DNA of 64,000 nucleotides from JAGVSZ01 sp035456405 (lineage in GTDB: Bacteria; Pseudomonadota; Gammaproteobacteria; Burkholderiales; SG8-39). Below, piece by piece: positions 1 through 8,206 of this stretch. The DNA lies in the NCBI GenBank assembly GCA_035456405.1, contig DATIDG010000034.1:26635-90634 (forward strand), in the 5' to 3' direction. The position numbers and the translations under genes are program-made. The notes below the pieces were generated by a model, which saw only the letters and a program-made list of their open reading frames with translations, was not told where the DNA came from and did not search any database. Within the stretch, counting starts at the first letter, position 1, and every line of letters starts with the position of its first letter.

Positions 1-1
1 G

Positions 2-427
2 ATCGCGAAGATCCGCGCCGGCAACCCGAAGGTCGGCGCGGTCGCGAGCTTCGTCGGCGTCTGCCGCGACACGAACGACGGCGACGCGGTCGCGACGATG
101 ACGCTCGAGCACTATCCCGGCATGACCGAGAAGGCGCTGGCGAAGATCGTGGACGAGGCGATCGCGCGCTGGCGCGTCATCGACGTCATCGTCGTGCACC
201 GGGTCGGCGAGCTGAAGCCGACCGACCAGATCGTGCTCGTCGTCGTGTCCGGCGGGCACCGCGGCGACGCCTTCGCCGCGTGCGAGTTCATCATGGACTA
301 CCTCAAGACGCGCGCGCCGTTCTGGAAGAAGGAGCAGACGCCGGAGGGCGCGCGCTGGGTCGAGGCGCGCACCTCCGACGACGACGCGGCGGAGCGCTGG
401 GCCGCGGGGAAGAAAGACGCGGCGTGA
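2..427 (+). CDS. moaE: Molybdopterin synthase catalytic subunit MoaE (5' end outside window)
   Basis: Large subunit of molybdopterin synthase, which moves sulfur from the MoaD C-terminus onto precursor Z in the cytosol. The frame is already open at the left edge, so the N-terminus is missing; 141 residues are visible. MoaE hallmarks come in order: GAVASFVG near residue 12, LEHYPGM near 36, HRVGEL near 70, SGGHRGDAF near 87, and APFWKKE near 113, whose lysines belong to the active site. The MoaD partner would lie upstream, outside the window. The stop overlaps the next start (GTGA), so this gene and crcB are probably co-transcribed. The molybdenum hydroxylase at 39573-43191 would need the cofactor; that link is inference. 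Confidence 0.9.
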   Translation: MAKIRAGNPKVGAVASFVGVCRDTNDGDAVATMTLEHYPGMTEKALAKIVDEAIARWRVIDVIVVHRVGELKPTDQIVLVVVSGGHRGDAFAACEFIMDYLKTRAPFWKKEQTPEGARWVEARTSDDDAAERWAAGKKDAA

Positions 428-813
428 GCGCGACCGCGTCCGGCCTGGCTGCGGTCGGGGTGGGCGCGGTGCTCGGCGCGTGGCTGCGCTGGGGCCTCGG
501 CGCGTGGCTCAACCCGGTGCTCCCGGACCTGCCGCTCGGCACGGTCGCCGCGAATGCGGTGGGTGGCCTGCTGATCGGCGTCGCGATCCAGCTCTTCGCA
601 GACCACCCGGGCGTCCCGCCCGAGATGCGGCTCGCCGTGATCACCGGCTTCCTCGGCGCGCTCACCACGTTCTCGACCTTCTCGGCCGAGGCCGTCGCGC
701 TGCTCGGGCGCGCGCAGTGGACGTGGGCCGCGGCGCACATCGGGAGTCACCTGTTCGCCTCGATCAGCCTCACGATCGCCGGCATGTACGCGGTGCGCTG
801 GCTGAAGGGATAG
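424..813 (+). CDS. crcB: Fluoride channel CrcB/Fluc
   Basis: Small inner-membrane fluoride-specific channel that works as an antiparallel dimer and removes cytoplasmic fluoride. The 129-residue product has four hydrophobic stretches and the family signatures GAWLRW (residues 18-23), a conserved Asn in AANAVGG (42-48) and TTFSTFS (81-87), the segment that lines the fluoride path. The GTG start was chosen because it overlaps the moaE stop and gives the normal CrcB length; the frame upstream of it is only the shadow of moaE. It is followed 4 bp later by a DUF190 gene, a common pairing for this family. I saw no clear fluoride riboswitch, and none fits inside moaE. Confidence 0.93.
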   Translation: MSATASGLAAVGVGAVLGAWLRWGLGAWLNPVLPDLPLGTVAANAVGGLLIGVAIQLFADHPGVPPEMRLAVITGFLGALTTFSTFSAEAVALLGRAQWTWAAAHIGSHLFASISLTIAGMYAVRWLKG

Positions 814-817
814 TCGG

Positions 818-1129
818 ATGGAGAAGGGGGTCGCGCTCGTCCTGTACGTCGCCGAGAAGCGCCGCCACGACGGCCGGCTGCTCTACGAGTGGCTCATCGA
901 GAAGGCGCGCGACACGGGGCTCCCGGGCGGGTCGGCGCTCCGCGCGATCGAGGGGTTCGGGCGCCACGGCCTGCACCACGAGCGCTTCTTCGAGCTGGCG
1001 GGCGACCTGCCGGTCGTCCTGCACTTCGTGAGCACGCCGGCGCTCGCCGAGCGCTTCCTCGCGCTGCTCGCGGCCGAGAAACTCGACCTCTTCGTGGTCC
1101 GGTACGAGGTCGAGTTCGGCGTGGTCTGA
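818..1129 (+). CDS. DUF190 family PII-like protein
   Basis: A 103-residue soluble protein of the DUF190 family, small alpha/beta proteins with a PII-like ferredoxin fold, often encoded next to crcB. The sequence starts with a short strand (VALVLYVAE), has the typical segment LLYEWLIEKAR and GGSALRAIEGFGRHG near residues 35-50, and ends with strands carrying FVSTPALAERF and FFVVRYE-like residues, all as in the family. It probably acts as a small regulatory or nucleotide-sensing partner of the fluoride channel, but the biochemical role of DUF190 proteins is not settled. Its stop is 5 bp from the stop of the convergent cytochrome gene. Confidence 0.85.
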   Translation: MEKGVALVLYVAEKRRHDGRLLYEWLIEKARDTGLPGGSALRAIEGFGRHGLHHERFFELAGDLPVVLHFVSTPALAERFLALLAAEKLDLFVVRYEVEFGVV

Positions 1130-1134
1130 CGCGG

Positions 1135-1791
1135 CTACTTCTCCGCGGCCTTCTCGCCCTTCGCGGCGTCCTCGGACTTCCGGTCGGCGGGCTTTTCCGG
1201 CTCCTCGGGCTCCTTGTGCGCGATGCCCTGGTGGCAGTCGATGCACGTGATCCTGCCGCCGCTCTTGCGCGCTTTCTCGTGGCGGCTCTGCGCCATCGGC
1301 CGCTGCTCGGACAGCGCCATCCGGTCCCAGTCGTGGCAGTGACGGCAGTTGGCCGAGTCGTTCGCCCTCATCTCGTCCCAGACGTGGTTCGCCATTCGCC
1401 AGCGCTCTTTCTCGTACTTCTCCTGCGTCGAGATGACGCCCCTGGCCTCGCCGATGATGTCCTTGATCCCGGCCTTTGCCTTGTAGACGAGCTTCGCCGG
1501 ATAGCTGTGCGGGATGTGGCAGTCGGCGCACGTGGCCGACACGCCGGCCTTGTTCGCGTAGTGGGTGCTCTCCTTGTACTCGGGCAGCGTGAAGGCCTTC
1601 ATCGAGTGGCAGGCTTCGCCGCAGAACTCGACCGTCCCGGTCCTCTTCACCATCACGTCGGTGACGATCACGCCGCCGGCGCCGATCACGATGCCGACGA
1701 CGACCAGCGACAGCACGGACCACTGCGCGGTCGGGGAGGTGAGAGCGCGCCAAGTGCGCTTGATGAACCCGGGTCTGGAGGCATCGGCCAT
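1135..1791 (-). CDS. NapC/NirT-type tetraheme c cytochrome (quinol dehydrogenase)
   Basis: Membrane-anchored periplasmic cytochrome of the NapC/NirT/CymA family, which moves electrons between the quinone pool and periplasmic partners. The start at 1791 is preferred over an upstream in-frame ATG because AAGGAG lies just before it; the product is 218 residues. One transmembrane helix spans about residues 24-46. There are four heme-binding motifs: CGEACH at 57-62, CADCH at 88, CRHCH at 149 and CIDCH at 183. The first is CX3CH instead of the usual CX2CH, followed by Met64 at the place of the special Met ligand of NapC. A charged Lys/Glu-rich tail follows heme 4. It lies 137 bp downstream of the hexaheme cytochrome, its likely redox partner. 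Confidence 0.88.
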   Translation of the reverse strand: MADASRPGFIKRTWRALTSPTAQWSVLSLVVVGIVIGAGGVIVTDVMVKRTGTVEFCGEACHSMKAFTLPEYKESTHYANKAGVSATCADCHIPHSYPAKLVYKAKAGIKDIIGEARGVISTQEKYEKERWRMANHVWDEMRANDSANCRHCHDWDRMALSEQRPMAQSRHEKARKSGGRITCIDCHQGIAHKEPEEPEKPADRKSEDAAKGEKAAEK

Positions 1792-1882
1792 TCTTGGTCT
1801 CCTTGTTTGAGGCACCGGGTGTATACCAAGACGGCTCGTAGTCCGTCAAACGCGCGCCGGAGCGGCGATCCTGCGCATCGAT

Positions 1883-1907
1883 GACAAAGGGCGGCCGGAG
1901 CCGCCCC
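1883..1907 (-). terminator. Rho-independent terminator after the hexaheme gene
   Basis: On the minus strand GGGCGGC-TCCG-GCCGCCC forms a perfect 7-bp stem with a 4-nt loop, followed by TTTGT. It sits between the stop of the hexaheme gene (1929) and the NapC-type gene (start 1791), so it may reduce transcription into the latter. Confidence 0.6.
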
Positions 1908-1928
1908 TTCGCCCGCGTGCCCCCTGCG

Positions 1929-3134
1929 CTACTTCTTGTAGAAGTATTCCGGAGCGCTGGTCGCGCGCGGGGTCGCCTTACGCGCTTGGTTCGGGTTGAA
2001 GGTGTGCGTGGCGACGAACAGATTCTGGGCGGTGCTAGCCGTGCCGGGCATGATCTTGTCTACGTCGTACTTCGAGCGATGGCATTCCCTGCACGTCGCG
2101 CGCGATTCGATCAGCGCCTTGCCGGCCACCGCATGCGACGAGTGGCAATCCGAGCAGCTCAGCGGGTTCTCCTTGTCCCTGTAGTGTTTCGACTGGATGA
2201 ACTCCTGATATTCCTGGTGGTGCTTGCGCGCGTCGTACAGGCCGCTTTTCTGCGACTGCTCGTCGAGCCAAAACGCGTTGTTGAGGTCCGTCTTCGGGTA
2301 GTTCTGGTTCACCGGCTGCGCGGGATTCACACCCGGGATCAGCATCTTGTCCGGATACCACTTGCGCCAGTCGTCCTGGCCCGCCTTGAACGTCTGGCCG
2401 ACCACCGGATGCGGCTGGTCCTCCCGCGGGTTCCCCTGCGCGGTCTTGAAGTGCTCGTTCTCCTTGCGGACGTGGCAATAGCCGCAGACGAGCGAGGCTT
2501 GCTCCTTGCTGGCTTTCCCGGGGTTAAAGACGTCGGCGCCCCTGGCCGACTGAACATGCTTGGCGCCCGGGCCGTGGCAGGCCTCGCAGCCGGTGTTATG
2601 CTCGGACATCGCGACCTTCTGCGCGGCCGGGTTCTCCGGGTCATAGGAGAGCAGCCGATAGCCGGTCGCGTGGCAGGTCGCGCACTGCGTCTCCCAGTCG
2701 TTCTTCTGGCCGTAGTTCTCCCACTGCTTGTGCACCGTGTTCCACTGCTTGTCCATGAACTGGAGGTTGCCGGTCGCCGGATTCTTCACGAGATAGCGCT
2801 GCTTCCAGAACGAACCGACGACGAGCTGCACGTCCTCGAGCTTGTAGGGCTTGCCGTCTATGTTGCCTCTTGTCGGTCCGGCCGTGCCCTTTGCGTCCTT
2901 CGCCCAGTTGTCGCCGGCACCCTTGAGCAAGCCGTCTTTGAGCGTGCGGATCATCTTCGAGTGGTAGGTGTCCTTCCATGTGCGGTACTCGGCCTGGTGG
3001 CACTTCTGGCACGCCTCGGAGCCGACAAACCCGTCGGCGGTCGGTCCGCCGGGGCCTGTTACACAACCCGCAGTCACCGCGCCGAGCAGCGCGAGCAACG
3101 CAACGGCCAGCCAACCCAGCATCGTCCTTGTCAT
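1929..3134 (-). CDS. Hexaheme c-type cytochrome, cytochrome c554-like, likely exported or lipoprotein
   Basis: Periplasmic multiheme electron carrier or enzyme. The start at 3134 gives a proper N-terminus (positive residues, then a hydrophobic stretch) and has AGGGGA upstream; product 401 residues. The hydrophobic leader ends in VTAGC (Cys24), compatible with a lipobox, so it may be lipid-anchored. Six CXXCH motifs are present: CQKCH at 42, then CATCH, CEACH, CGYCH, CSDCH and CRECH. The GSEACQKCH and GCEACHGPG contexts are like the cytochrome c554 domain family. Three extra His residues lie in HHQEYQEF and SKHYR segments and may serve as distal ligands. It is upstream of the NapC-type gene, suggesting a quinol-to-hexaheme electron route. 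The substrate is unknown. Confidence 0.8.
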   Translation of the reverse strand: MTRTMLGWLAVALLALLGAVTAGCVTGPGGPTADGFVGSEACQKCHQAEYRTWKDTYHSKMIRTLKDGLLKGAGDNWAKDAKGTAGPTRGNIDGKPYKLEDVQLVVGSFWKQRYLVKNPATGNLQFMDKQWNTVHKQWENYGQKNDWETQCATCHATGYRLLSYDPENPAAQKVAMSEHNTGCEACHGPGAKHVQSARGADVFNPGKASKEQASLVCGYCHVRKENEHFKTAQGNPREDQPHPVVGQTFKAGQDDWRKWYPDKMLIPGVNPAQPVNQNYPKTDLNNAFWLDEQSQKSGLYDARKHHQEYQEFIQSKHYRDKENPLSCSDCHSSHAVAGKALIESRATCRECHRSKYDVDKIMPGTASTAQNLFVATHTFNPNQARKATPRATSAPEYFYKK

Positions 3135-3302
3135 CGGTGATTCCCCTGTGAACGCGTGCGCGGCCAAGTTCACTCGCACGTCCGAAAGAAAGTACGCTGC
3201 AACCCGCCGTTCGGCCATTGGCCGATCGACCGATATGCTACCTCTTCTGGCACGGATCCCGTTACACCGGCGACTTCCGGACCCCTGCGGGTACGGAAGG
3301 TG

Positions 3303-3899
3303 TCAGCGCTTGAGGCGCACCCAGAGGCCTTCGTCTTGCTCGAGCTCCTCGAGCCGCGTCTCGACCTCGTACAGCGTTGCGTCGATCTCGGGGAGGAGCA
3401 CGTCCTGCAGCGCCCGCACCCGGCGCACCGTGCGCCGGTACTCCTGGTACAGGCGCTCGAGATTGCCGATCATCGCGGCCATCTCGACCAGCTTCGGCAG
3501 CAGCTTCGCGAACGCTACCCGTGCGGCCTCGGCCTCCGGCGACGGGTTCGGCGCCGGCTCGGCCTTGTTCGCCACCCCTTCCAGCCGCGCCTCGAGCAGC
3601 GCCACGCCGAGCAGCGACTTGCGGTGCGTGTGGACGTGCTGCGGCGAGGCGTCGGCCGGCGGATAGCACTGCACGCCCTGCAGGCCGTGGCGGCCGGCCG
3701 CGAGCTGAAGCGCGCGGAGCGCCCCTTTCTGCAGCTCCGCCAGCTCGGCACGCAGCTTCTCGAAGCGGCGCACCTCCTGCAGCATCGCGCCGGCGAGCAG
3801 CAGGCACTTCTCGTCTAGGAATGCGTAGCCCTCGTGCATCGTCCGGCGCTCGTCCTTGAGCGCGATGACGACGCTGCGGGTGGGGGTGATGTCGCTCAT
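3303..3899 (-). CDS. atpD: V/A-type ATPase subunit D (central rotor stalk)
   Basis: Rotor-axle subunit of the V1/A1 head, sitting inside the A3B3 hexamer. Start at 3899 was chosen over an upstream ATG because residues begin with TPTRS, the normal D-subunit start; 198 residues. The protein is nearly all helical: a long N-terminal helix (LKDERRTMHEGYAFLDEKCLLL) and a C-terminal helix (YRRTVRRVRALQDVLLPEI), as expected for the antiparallel coiled-coil axle. The middle part (about 75-130) is the short globular tip and is poorly conserved. It is the last gene of the ATPase operon, 25 bp after atpB. Confidence 0.88.
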   Translation of the reverse strand: MSDITPTRSVVIALKDERRTMHEGYAFLDEKCLLLAGAMLQEVRRFEKLRAELAELQKGALRALQLAAGRHGLQGVQCYPPADASPQHVHTHRKSLLGVALLEARLEGVANKAEPAPNPSPEAEAARVAFAKLLPKLVEMAAMIGNLERLYQEYRRTVRRVRALQDVLLPEIDATLYEVETRLEELEQDEGLWVRLKR

Positions 3900-3924
3900 A
3901 CGGTGTGCATGCGGGTCGAGCTGC

Positions 3925-5307
3925 TCATGCCGCCTTGTCGAGGTAGCGCTCGATTTGCGCGTCGGAGAGGCGCGCGAGCTCCGACTTCGGCAATGCACGC
4001 AGGATCTTCCAGCCGGCGTCCATGCTTGCCTCCAGCGTGCGCGCTTCGGGATGGCGCACCAGGTCCTGCTCGAAGCGCGAGCCGAACGCGAGGTACTTGC
4101 GATCGGTCTCGGAGAGGCCTTCCTCGCCGACTACGCTGGCGAGCACGCGCGCCTGGATCGACCGCGCATACGCCGCGTAGAGCTGGCTCGACAGGGCAGG
4201 GTGGTCGGCGTGGGTGAACCCCTTGCCGGTGCCGTCCTTCATCAGCCGCGACAGGCTCGGCAGCACGTTCACCGGCGGGTACACGCCGGCGCGGTCGAGC
4301 TCGCGCGACAGCACGATCTGCCCCTCGGTGATGTAGCCGGATAGGTCGGGAATCGGGTGCCCGATGTCGTCGGAGGGCATGGTCAGAATCGGAAACTGCG
4401 TTAGCGTGCCCTTCGCGCCGTGCAAGCAGCCCGCGCGCTCGTAGAGTGTCGCGAGGTCCGAGTACATGTAGCCCGGGTAGCCCTTCCGGCCCGGCACCTC
4501 GCCTTTCGCGCCCGCAACCTCGCGCAGCGCCTCGCAGTAGTTCGTGAGATCGGTGAGGATGACGAGCACGTGCTTGCCTTCCTCGAACGCGAGGTACTCC
4601 GCGGCGGTGAGCGCGAAGCGTGGCGTGAGCAGGCGCTGCGTCGAGGAGTCGCTCGCGAGGTTGAGGAACAGCGCCGCGCGCTCGAGCGCACCCGACTGCT
4701 CCAGCGAGCGCCGGAAGTACTCGGCGCTGTCGTACGGTACGCCGATCGCCGCGAAGATGATTGCAAACCCGCCGGCGCCCGCCCCGCGCAGCCGCGCGTT
4801 GCAGGCCACCTCCACCGCCATCCGGTCGTGCGGCAGCCCCGCGCCCGAGAAGATCGGCAGCTTCTGGCCGCGCACCAGGCTGTTCATCAGGTCGATGGCG
4901 GTGATGCCGCTCTCGATGAAGTCGCGCGGCGTGGCGCGCGCCACCGGGTTGATCGGCAGACCCTCGATGCGCAGCGTCTTTTTCACCGGGATCGGCGGCC
5001 CACCGTCGATCGCCTCCCCGATTCCGTTGAACACCCGCCCGAGCATGGCCGGCCCGACGCCGAAATAGATCGGCTCGCCGAGGAAGCGCACGGCGGTGCC
5101 CTGGAGCGCGAGGCCGGAGCTCGACTCGAGCAGCTCGATCGTTAAATGGGTCTCGTCGATGGCGGCGACGCGGCCCAGGCGGGCGCGCCCGTCGCCGCCG
5201 CGCACCTCGACCGCCTCGTTCAGCCCGACGTCGAGCGTGCGGCGCAGGAAGAGCAGCGGCCCTTCGAGCCGGGTCGCTGCGTCGCTCACTATGACTCTAG
5301 GATGCAC
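3925..5307 (-). CDS. atpB: V/A-type ATPase subunit B (regulatory/non-catalytic)
   Basis: Non-catalytic nucleotide-binding subunit of the A3B3 head. The 460-residue length is normal. It has the N-terminal beta-barrel (RATRLEGPLLFL), the segment GLPINPVARATPRDFIESGITAIDLMNSLVRGQKLPIFSG typical of B subunits (no intact Walker A, SGAGLPHD in its place), VPGRKGYPGYMYSDLATLYERAG, and PDLSGYITEGQI. The start codon overlaps the end of atpA by 11 bp, so translation is coupled. In the intact enzyme B subunits supply the arginine at the catalytic interface. Confidence 0.95.
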   Translation of the reverse strand: MHPRVIVSDAATRLEGPLLFLRRTLDVGLNEAVEVRGGDGRARLGRVAAIDETHLTIELLESSSGLALQGTAVRFLGEPIYFGVGPAMLGRVFNGIGEAIDGGPPIPVKKTLRIEGLPINPVARATPRDFIESGITAIDLMNSLVRGQKLPIFSGAGLPHDRMAVEVACNARLRGAGAGGFAIIFAAIGVPYDSAEYFRRSLEQSGALERAALFLNLASDSSTQRLLTPRFALTAAEYLAFEEGKHVLVILTDLTNYCEALREVAGAKGEVPGRKGYPGYMYSDLATLYERAGCLHGAKGTLTQFPILTMPSDDIGHPIPDLSGYITEGQIVLSRELDRAGVYPPVNVLPSLSRLMKDGTGKGFTHADHPALSSQLYAAYARSIQARVLASVVGEEGLSETDRKYLAFGSRFEQDLVRHPEARTLEASMDAGWKILRALPKSELARLSDAQIERYLDKAA

Positions 5308-7096
5308 TTTCCTCTTCCTTCACTGGCGCGAGTGCCCGGAACTCCGCCTCCATGCGCGCCTCGAGCGCGGCGAACTTGTCGAGCTCCGTTTCCGCGACCT
5401 CCTCGCCCATGCGCTGTAGCGGGCGGAGGATCTTCATCGCGGCGATGCGGTCCGGGGCGATGCCCGCGTGCAGTGCCGCCTCCGCCTTGTCGACGAAATA
5501 GGCGAGCAGCCGCATCATCGCGGCCTGGCGGCTCGGGCCCGCGTAGCGGTCGATCTCCGAGAATGCCGACTGCCGGAGGAACGCCTCGTTGACCAGCTCG
5601 GCGCAGAACAGGGTGAGCTGCTGGCGCGGCGGCAGAGCGTCCTTGCCGATGATCCGCGCCATGCGCTCGAGGTGCGCCTGCTCGTCGAGCAGCGTCAGGA
5701 AGCGGCGGCGCAGCTCCAGCCACTCGTTCGCGCCGCTCGCGGCGGGACTGCCGCCGGCCGGGAGCGTCGAGTAGGTTTGCTGCCACCACTCGGCCATGTG
5801 GAGCGCGTCCTCCGAGTACGACTGCAGCGGGTTGATCGCGGGGTAGAAGCGGGCCTGCGCGCGCTTCGCGTCGAGCGCCCAGAAGGAGCGCACGTAACGC
5901 TTGGTGTGGCTCGTCACCGGCTCGGAGAAATCGCCGGAAGGGGGGCTCACCGAGCCGAGCAGCGTCACCGAGCCGGCGTCGCCGCCCAGCGTGCGCACTT
6001 TCGCCGCGCGCTCGTAGAAGTCCGCGATGCGGCTCGAGAGATAGGTCGGATAGCCGCCTTCGCCGGGGAGCTCGCCGAAGCGGCCCGACACCTCGCGCAG
6101 CGCCTCGGCCCAGCGGCTGGTCGAGTCGGCCATCAGCGCCACGTGCAGCCCCTGGTCGCGGAAGTACTCGGCGACGGTCACGCCCGTGTAGACGCTCGCC
6201 TCGCGCGCCGCGACCGGCATGTTCGAGGTGTTGGCGATGATGACCGTGCGCTCCATCAGCGGGCGGCCGCTGCGCGGGTCCTCCAGCTTCGGGAACTCGT
6301 CGAGCACGCCGGCCATCTCGTTGCCGCGCTCGCCGCATCCGAGGTAGACGATCACGTCGGCGCTGCACGCTTTCGCGAGCGCCTCGAGCAGCACGGTCTT
6401 ACCAGTGCCGAAGCCGCCCGGGATCGCACCCTTGCCCCCGAGCGCGATGGGGAAGAGCGAGTCCAGGATCCGCTGCCCGGTCATGAGCGGCTCGTCCGAC
6501 GGCAGCCGCTCGCGCACCGGGCGCGGCTCGCGCACCGCCCAGAAATGACTCATCGCGACGTCGCGCGTCTTCCCGTCGGCGCCGCGCAGCTTCAGGATCG
6601 GCGCATCGTCCGCGTGCTCGCCGGCGGCGACGATGCTGACGACTTCGCCGGAGACCCCCGGCGGAACGAGCACGCGCTGCGGCTTGCCCTTGCTCGCGCC
6701 GACCTCCCCGAAGGGGTGGCCGGGCTCGAGCCGATCGCCCGGCTTCACGCGCGGCGTGAAGGCGAACACCGTCGACCGCCCCGCGCTCATTCCCGGCTCG
6801 ACGTAGCTCGTCGTGGCGCCCGCGAGCGGCCGCATCAGCCCGTCGAAGATGTCGCCGAGCATCGCCGGCCCGAGGCGGACGCCGAGCAGTTCGCCCGTGC
6901 CCGCGATCTCGACACCCGGCCGCAAGCCGGTGGTGTCCTCGTACACCTGCGCGACGATCTCTTCCTCGTTGAGGCGGATGACCTCGCCGAGCAGCGCCTG
7001 GGGCCCGACGCGGATCGCCTCGCGCAGCCTGAAGGGCCCCTCGGCGCGCGCGCGCAGCACCGGGCCGCTGATCCATTTGATCCGCGCCGTGCTCAT
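5297..7096 (-). CDS. atpA: V/A-type ATPase catalytic subunit A
   Basis: Catalytic subunit of the rotary V/A-type ATPase. Start at 7096 begins with the beta-barrel sequence KWISGPVLRA and gives 599 residues, close to the family length; the open frame continues upstream but that part is a shadow of atpE. The A-specific bulge (about residues 110-190) is present. The P-loop is GGFGTGKT at 227-234. Further marks are YLGCGERGNEM, DSTSRWAEALREVSGRLGELP-type sequence (here SGRFGELPGEGGYPTYL) and FWALDAKRA. No strong ribosome binding site precedes the ATG; the 139-bp space upstream holds two hairpins (7143-7200), unusual inside this tight operon. Confidence 0.95.
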   Translation of the reverse strand: MSTARIKWISGPVLRARAEGPFRLREAIRVGPQALLGEVIRLNEEEIVAQVYEDTTGLRPGVEIAGTGELLGVRLGPAMLGDIFDGLMRPLAGATTSYVEPGMSAGRSTVFAFTPRVKPGDRLEPGHPFGEVGASKGKPQRVLVPPGVSGEVVSIVAAGEHADDAPILKLRGADGKTRDVAMSHFWAVREPRPVRERLPSDEPLMTGQRILDSLFPIALGGKGAIPGGFGTGKTVLLEALAKACSADVIVYLGCGERGNEMAGVLDEFPKLEDPRSGRPLMERTVIIANTSNMPVAAREASVYTGVTVAEYFRDQGLHVALMADSTSRWAEALREVSGRFGELPGEGGYPTYLSSRIADFYERAAKVRTLGGDAGSVTLLGSVSPPSGDFSEPVTSHTKRYVRSFWALDAKRAQARFYPAINPLQSYSEDALHMAEWWQQTYSTLPAGGSPAASGANEWLELRRRFLTLLDEQAHLERMARIIGKDALPPRQQLTLFCAELVNEAFLRQSAFSEIDRYAGPSRQAAMMRLLAYFVDKAEAALHAGIAPDRIAAMKILRPLQRMGEEVAETELDKFAALEARMEAEFRALAPVKEEESAS

Positions 7097-7142
7097 TCGA
7101 AGTTGTCCCAAGAACCCCGAACCGCCGCGCGGGAGGGGATAT

Positions 7143-7200
7143 ACAAGGGGCTCGCCCCTTGTTTGTGCATGGGGGACATACAAGGGGAGTCTCCCCTTGT
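7143..7200. repeat. Two tandem ACAAGGGG hairpins between atpE and atpA
   Basis: Two inverted repeats of the same sequence lie 17 bp apart. The first is ACAAGGGG (7143-7150), loop CTCG, CCCCTTGT (7155-7162). The second is ACAAGGGGAG (7180-7189), one base, then CTCCCCTTGT (7191-7200). Both are preceded by the bases AT. No T-run follows on the minus strand, so they do not look like simple terminators. They occupy the leader of the catalytic subunit gene and could set the A:E expression ratio through mRNA processing, or be a small mobile repeat. Confidence 0.75.
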
Positions 7201-7235
7201 TCGTACGAAGGGTTTGTTGTGATCGACGCGCAAAC

Positions 7236-7871
7236 TCATCTTCGAGATGACTCCTCTTGGTCTCCTGCTCCCTGCTCGAGATGGTGCAGCAGCTGCCCCT
7301 CGATCGCCTTGCGATCGGCGAGCAAACCCTCGAGCGTCGCGTCGAGCGTGTTATTGCCGGCGCGCACGCGGAACCCCGCGGCGAGGGTCGCGTCTTCCGC
7401 AAACGCGAGATCCGGGCCGCCGTGCGCGGCGAGCCAGCCCGCCGTCGCCTGGCGCTCGTCCGCGGCCCAGCCGGGCGCGTGCGCGATCTCCCACTCGGTG
7501 CGCGGCAGCGCCGCGAGGGCGCGCCCGAGATGCGTCTCTGCCCAGCGCCTGCGGCCCGCCGCATCGCGCCAGCGCGCTGCGAGCGCCGCCGGCAGCAGGC
7601 GCCAGCCCTCGGCGAGCATCGCCGCCTCGCGGCCCTGGTGCGCGAGGCGCTGGCGCGTGCGCAGATGCGCCTCCGCCCCGGCCACCGCGGCGTCGTAGCG
7701 CTTCCGCTCGTCGACGATCGCCTCGTGCACGCGGCTCCGCGCGAGACGGAAGGCCTGCGCGACCAGTGCCCGTGCCTCGGCACGGGCCGCCGCGACGATC
7801 TCGCGCGACTTCGAGTCGCGGTACTCGTCGACGAGGGCGAGCAGGGCGCGGGCGCGCTCTTCGGTGTTCAT
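7236..7871 (-). CDS. atpE: V/A-type ATPase subunit E (peripheral stalk)
   Basis: Peripheral-stalk subunit that pairs with the small G/H-type subunit and holds the head against the membrane part. 211 residues: an Arg/Ala/Glu-rich N-terminal helix (about 1-90, with many heptad-like repeats such as AAARAEARALVAQAFRLARS) and a C-terminal mixed domain with VRAGNNTLDATLEGLLADR, the typical end of E subunits. Its start overlaps the atpF stop (ATGA-type overlap at 7868-7871). Sequence conservation is low in this family, so the call rests on operon position and architecture together. Confidence 0.8.
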   Translation of the reverse strand: MNTEERARALLALVDEYRDSKSREIVAAARAEARALVAQAFRLARSRVHEAIVDERKRYDAAVAGAEAHLRTRQRLAHQGREAAMLAEGWRLLPAALAARWRDAAGRRRWAETHLGRALAALPRTEWEIAHAPGWAADERQATAGWLAAHGGPDLAFAEDATLAAGFRVRAGNNTLDATLEGLLADRKAIEGQLLHHLEQGAGDQEESSRR

Positions 7872-8167
7872 CCCTCGAGCCCCAGCTGCCGTCGCACCCG
7901 CGCCGCAGGGTCAACCGGCGAAGCCCGACCGTCGAGGTCCGGCACGATCAGCACGAGCGGCGCCTGTGCGGCGATCGCCTGCTCGAGCCGCGCGAGCGGG
8001 ATCTTCAGCGCGGTGTCCAGCGCGACCAGCACGACGCGCGCCTCGCCGCGGGCGCGCTCGAACGCCGCCGCTTCCTCGCCGGGCGGCGGGACGTGCACGG
8101 CGACCCCGGCGAGCCGGTACCCGCTCGCCATGATCGCGTCGCCGACGAATGCGATCGGGGAGGTCAT
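7868..8167 (-). CDS. atpF: V/A-type ATPase subunit F
   Basis: Small rotor-associated subunit that binds the D subunit and, in related enzymes, regulates hydrolysis. 99 residues with the alternating strand/helix pattern of the F fold: start IAFVGDAIMASGYRLAGV (normally GDxxTxxGFrLAG), then ARVVLVALDTA and APLVLIVPDL. The order K-F-E-A-B-D matches other bacterial V/A operons. It overlaps atpE by 4 bp and lies 39 bp after atpK. Confidence 0.82.
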   Translation of the reverse strand: MTSPIAFVGDAIMASGYRLAGVAVHVPPPGEEAAAFERARGEARVVLVALDTALKIPLARLEQAIAAQAPLVLIVPDLDGRASPVDPAARVRRQLGLEG

Positions 8168-8206
8168 GCGTCCGCTCTACGGAGCCTCCGATTGATGTCG
8201 TTCCAG

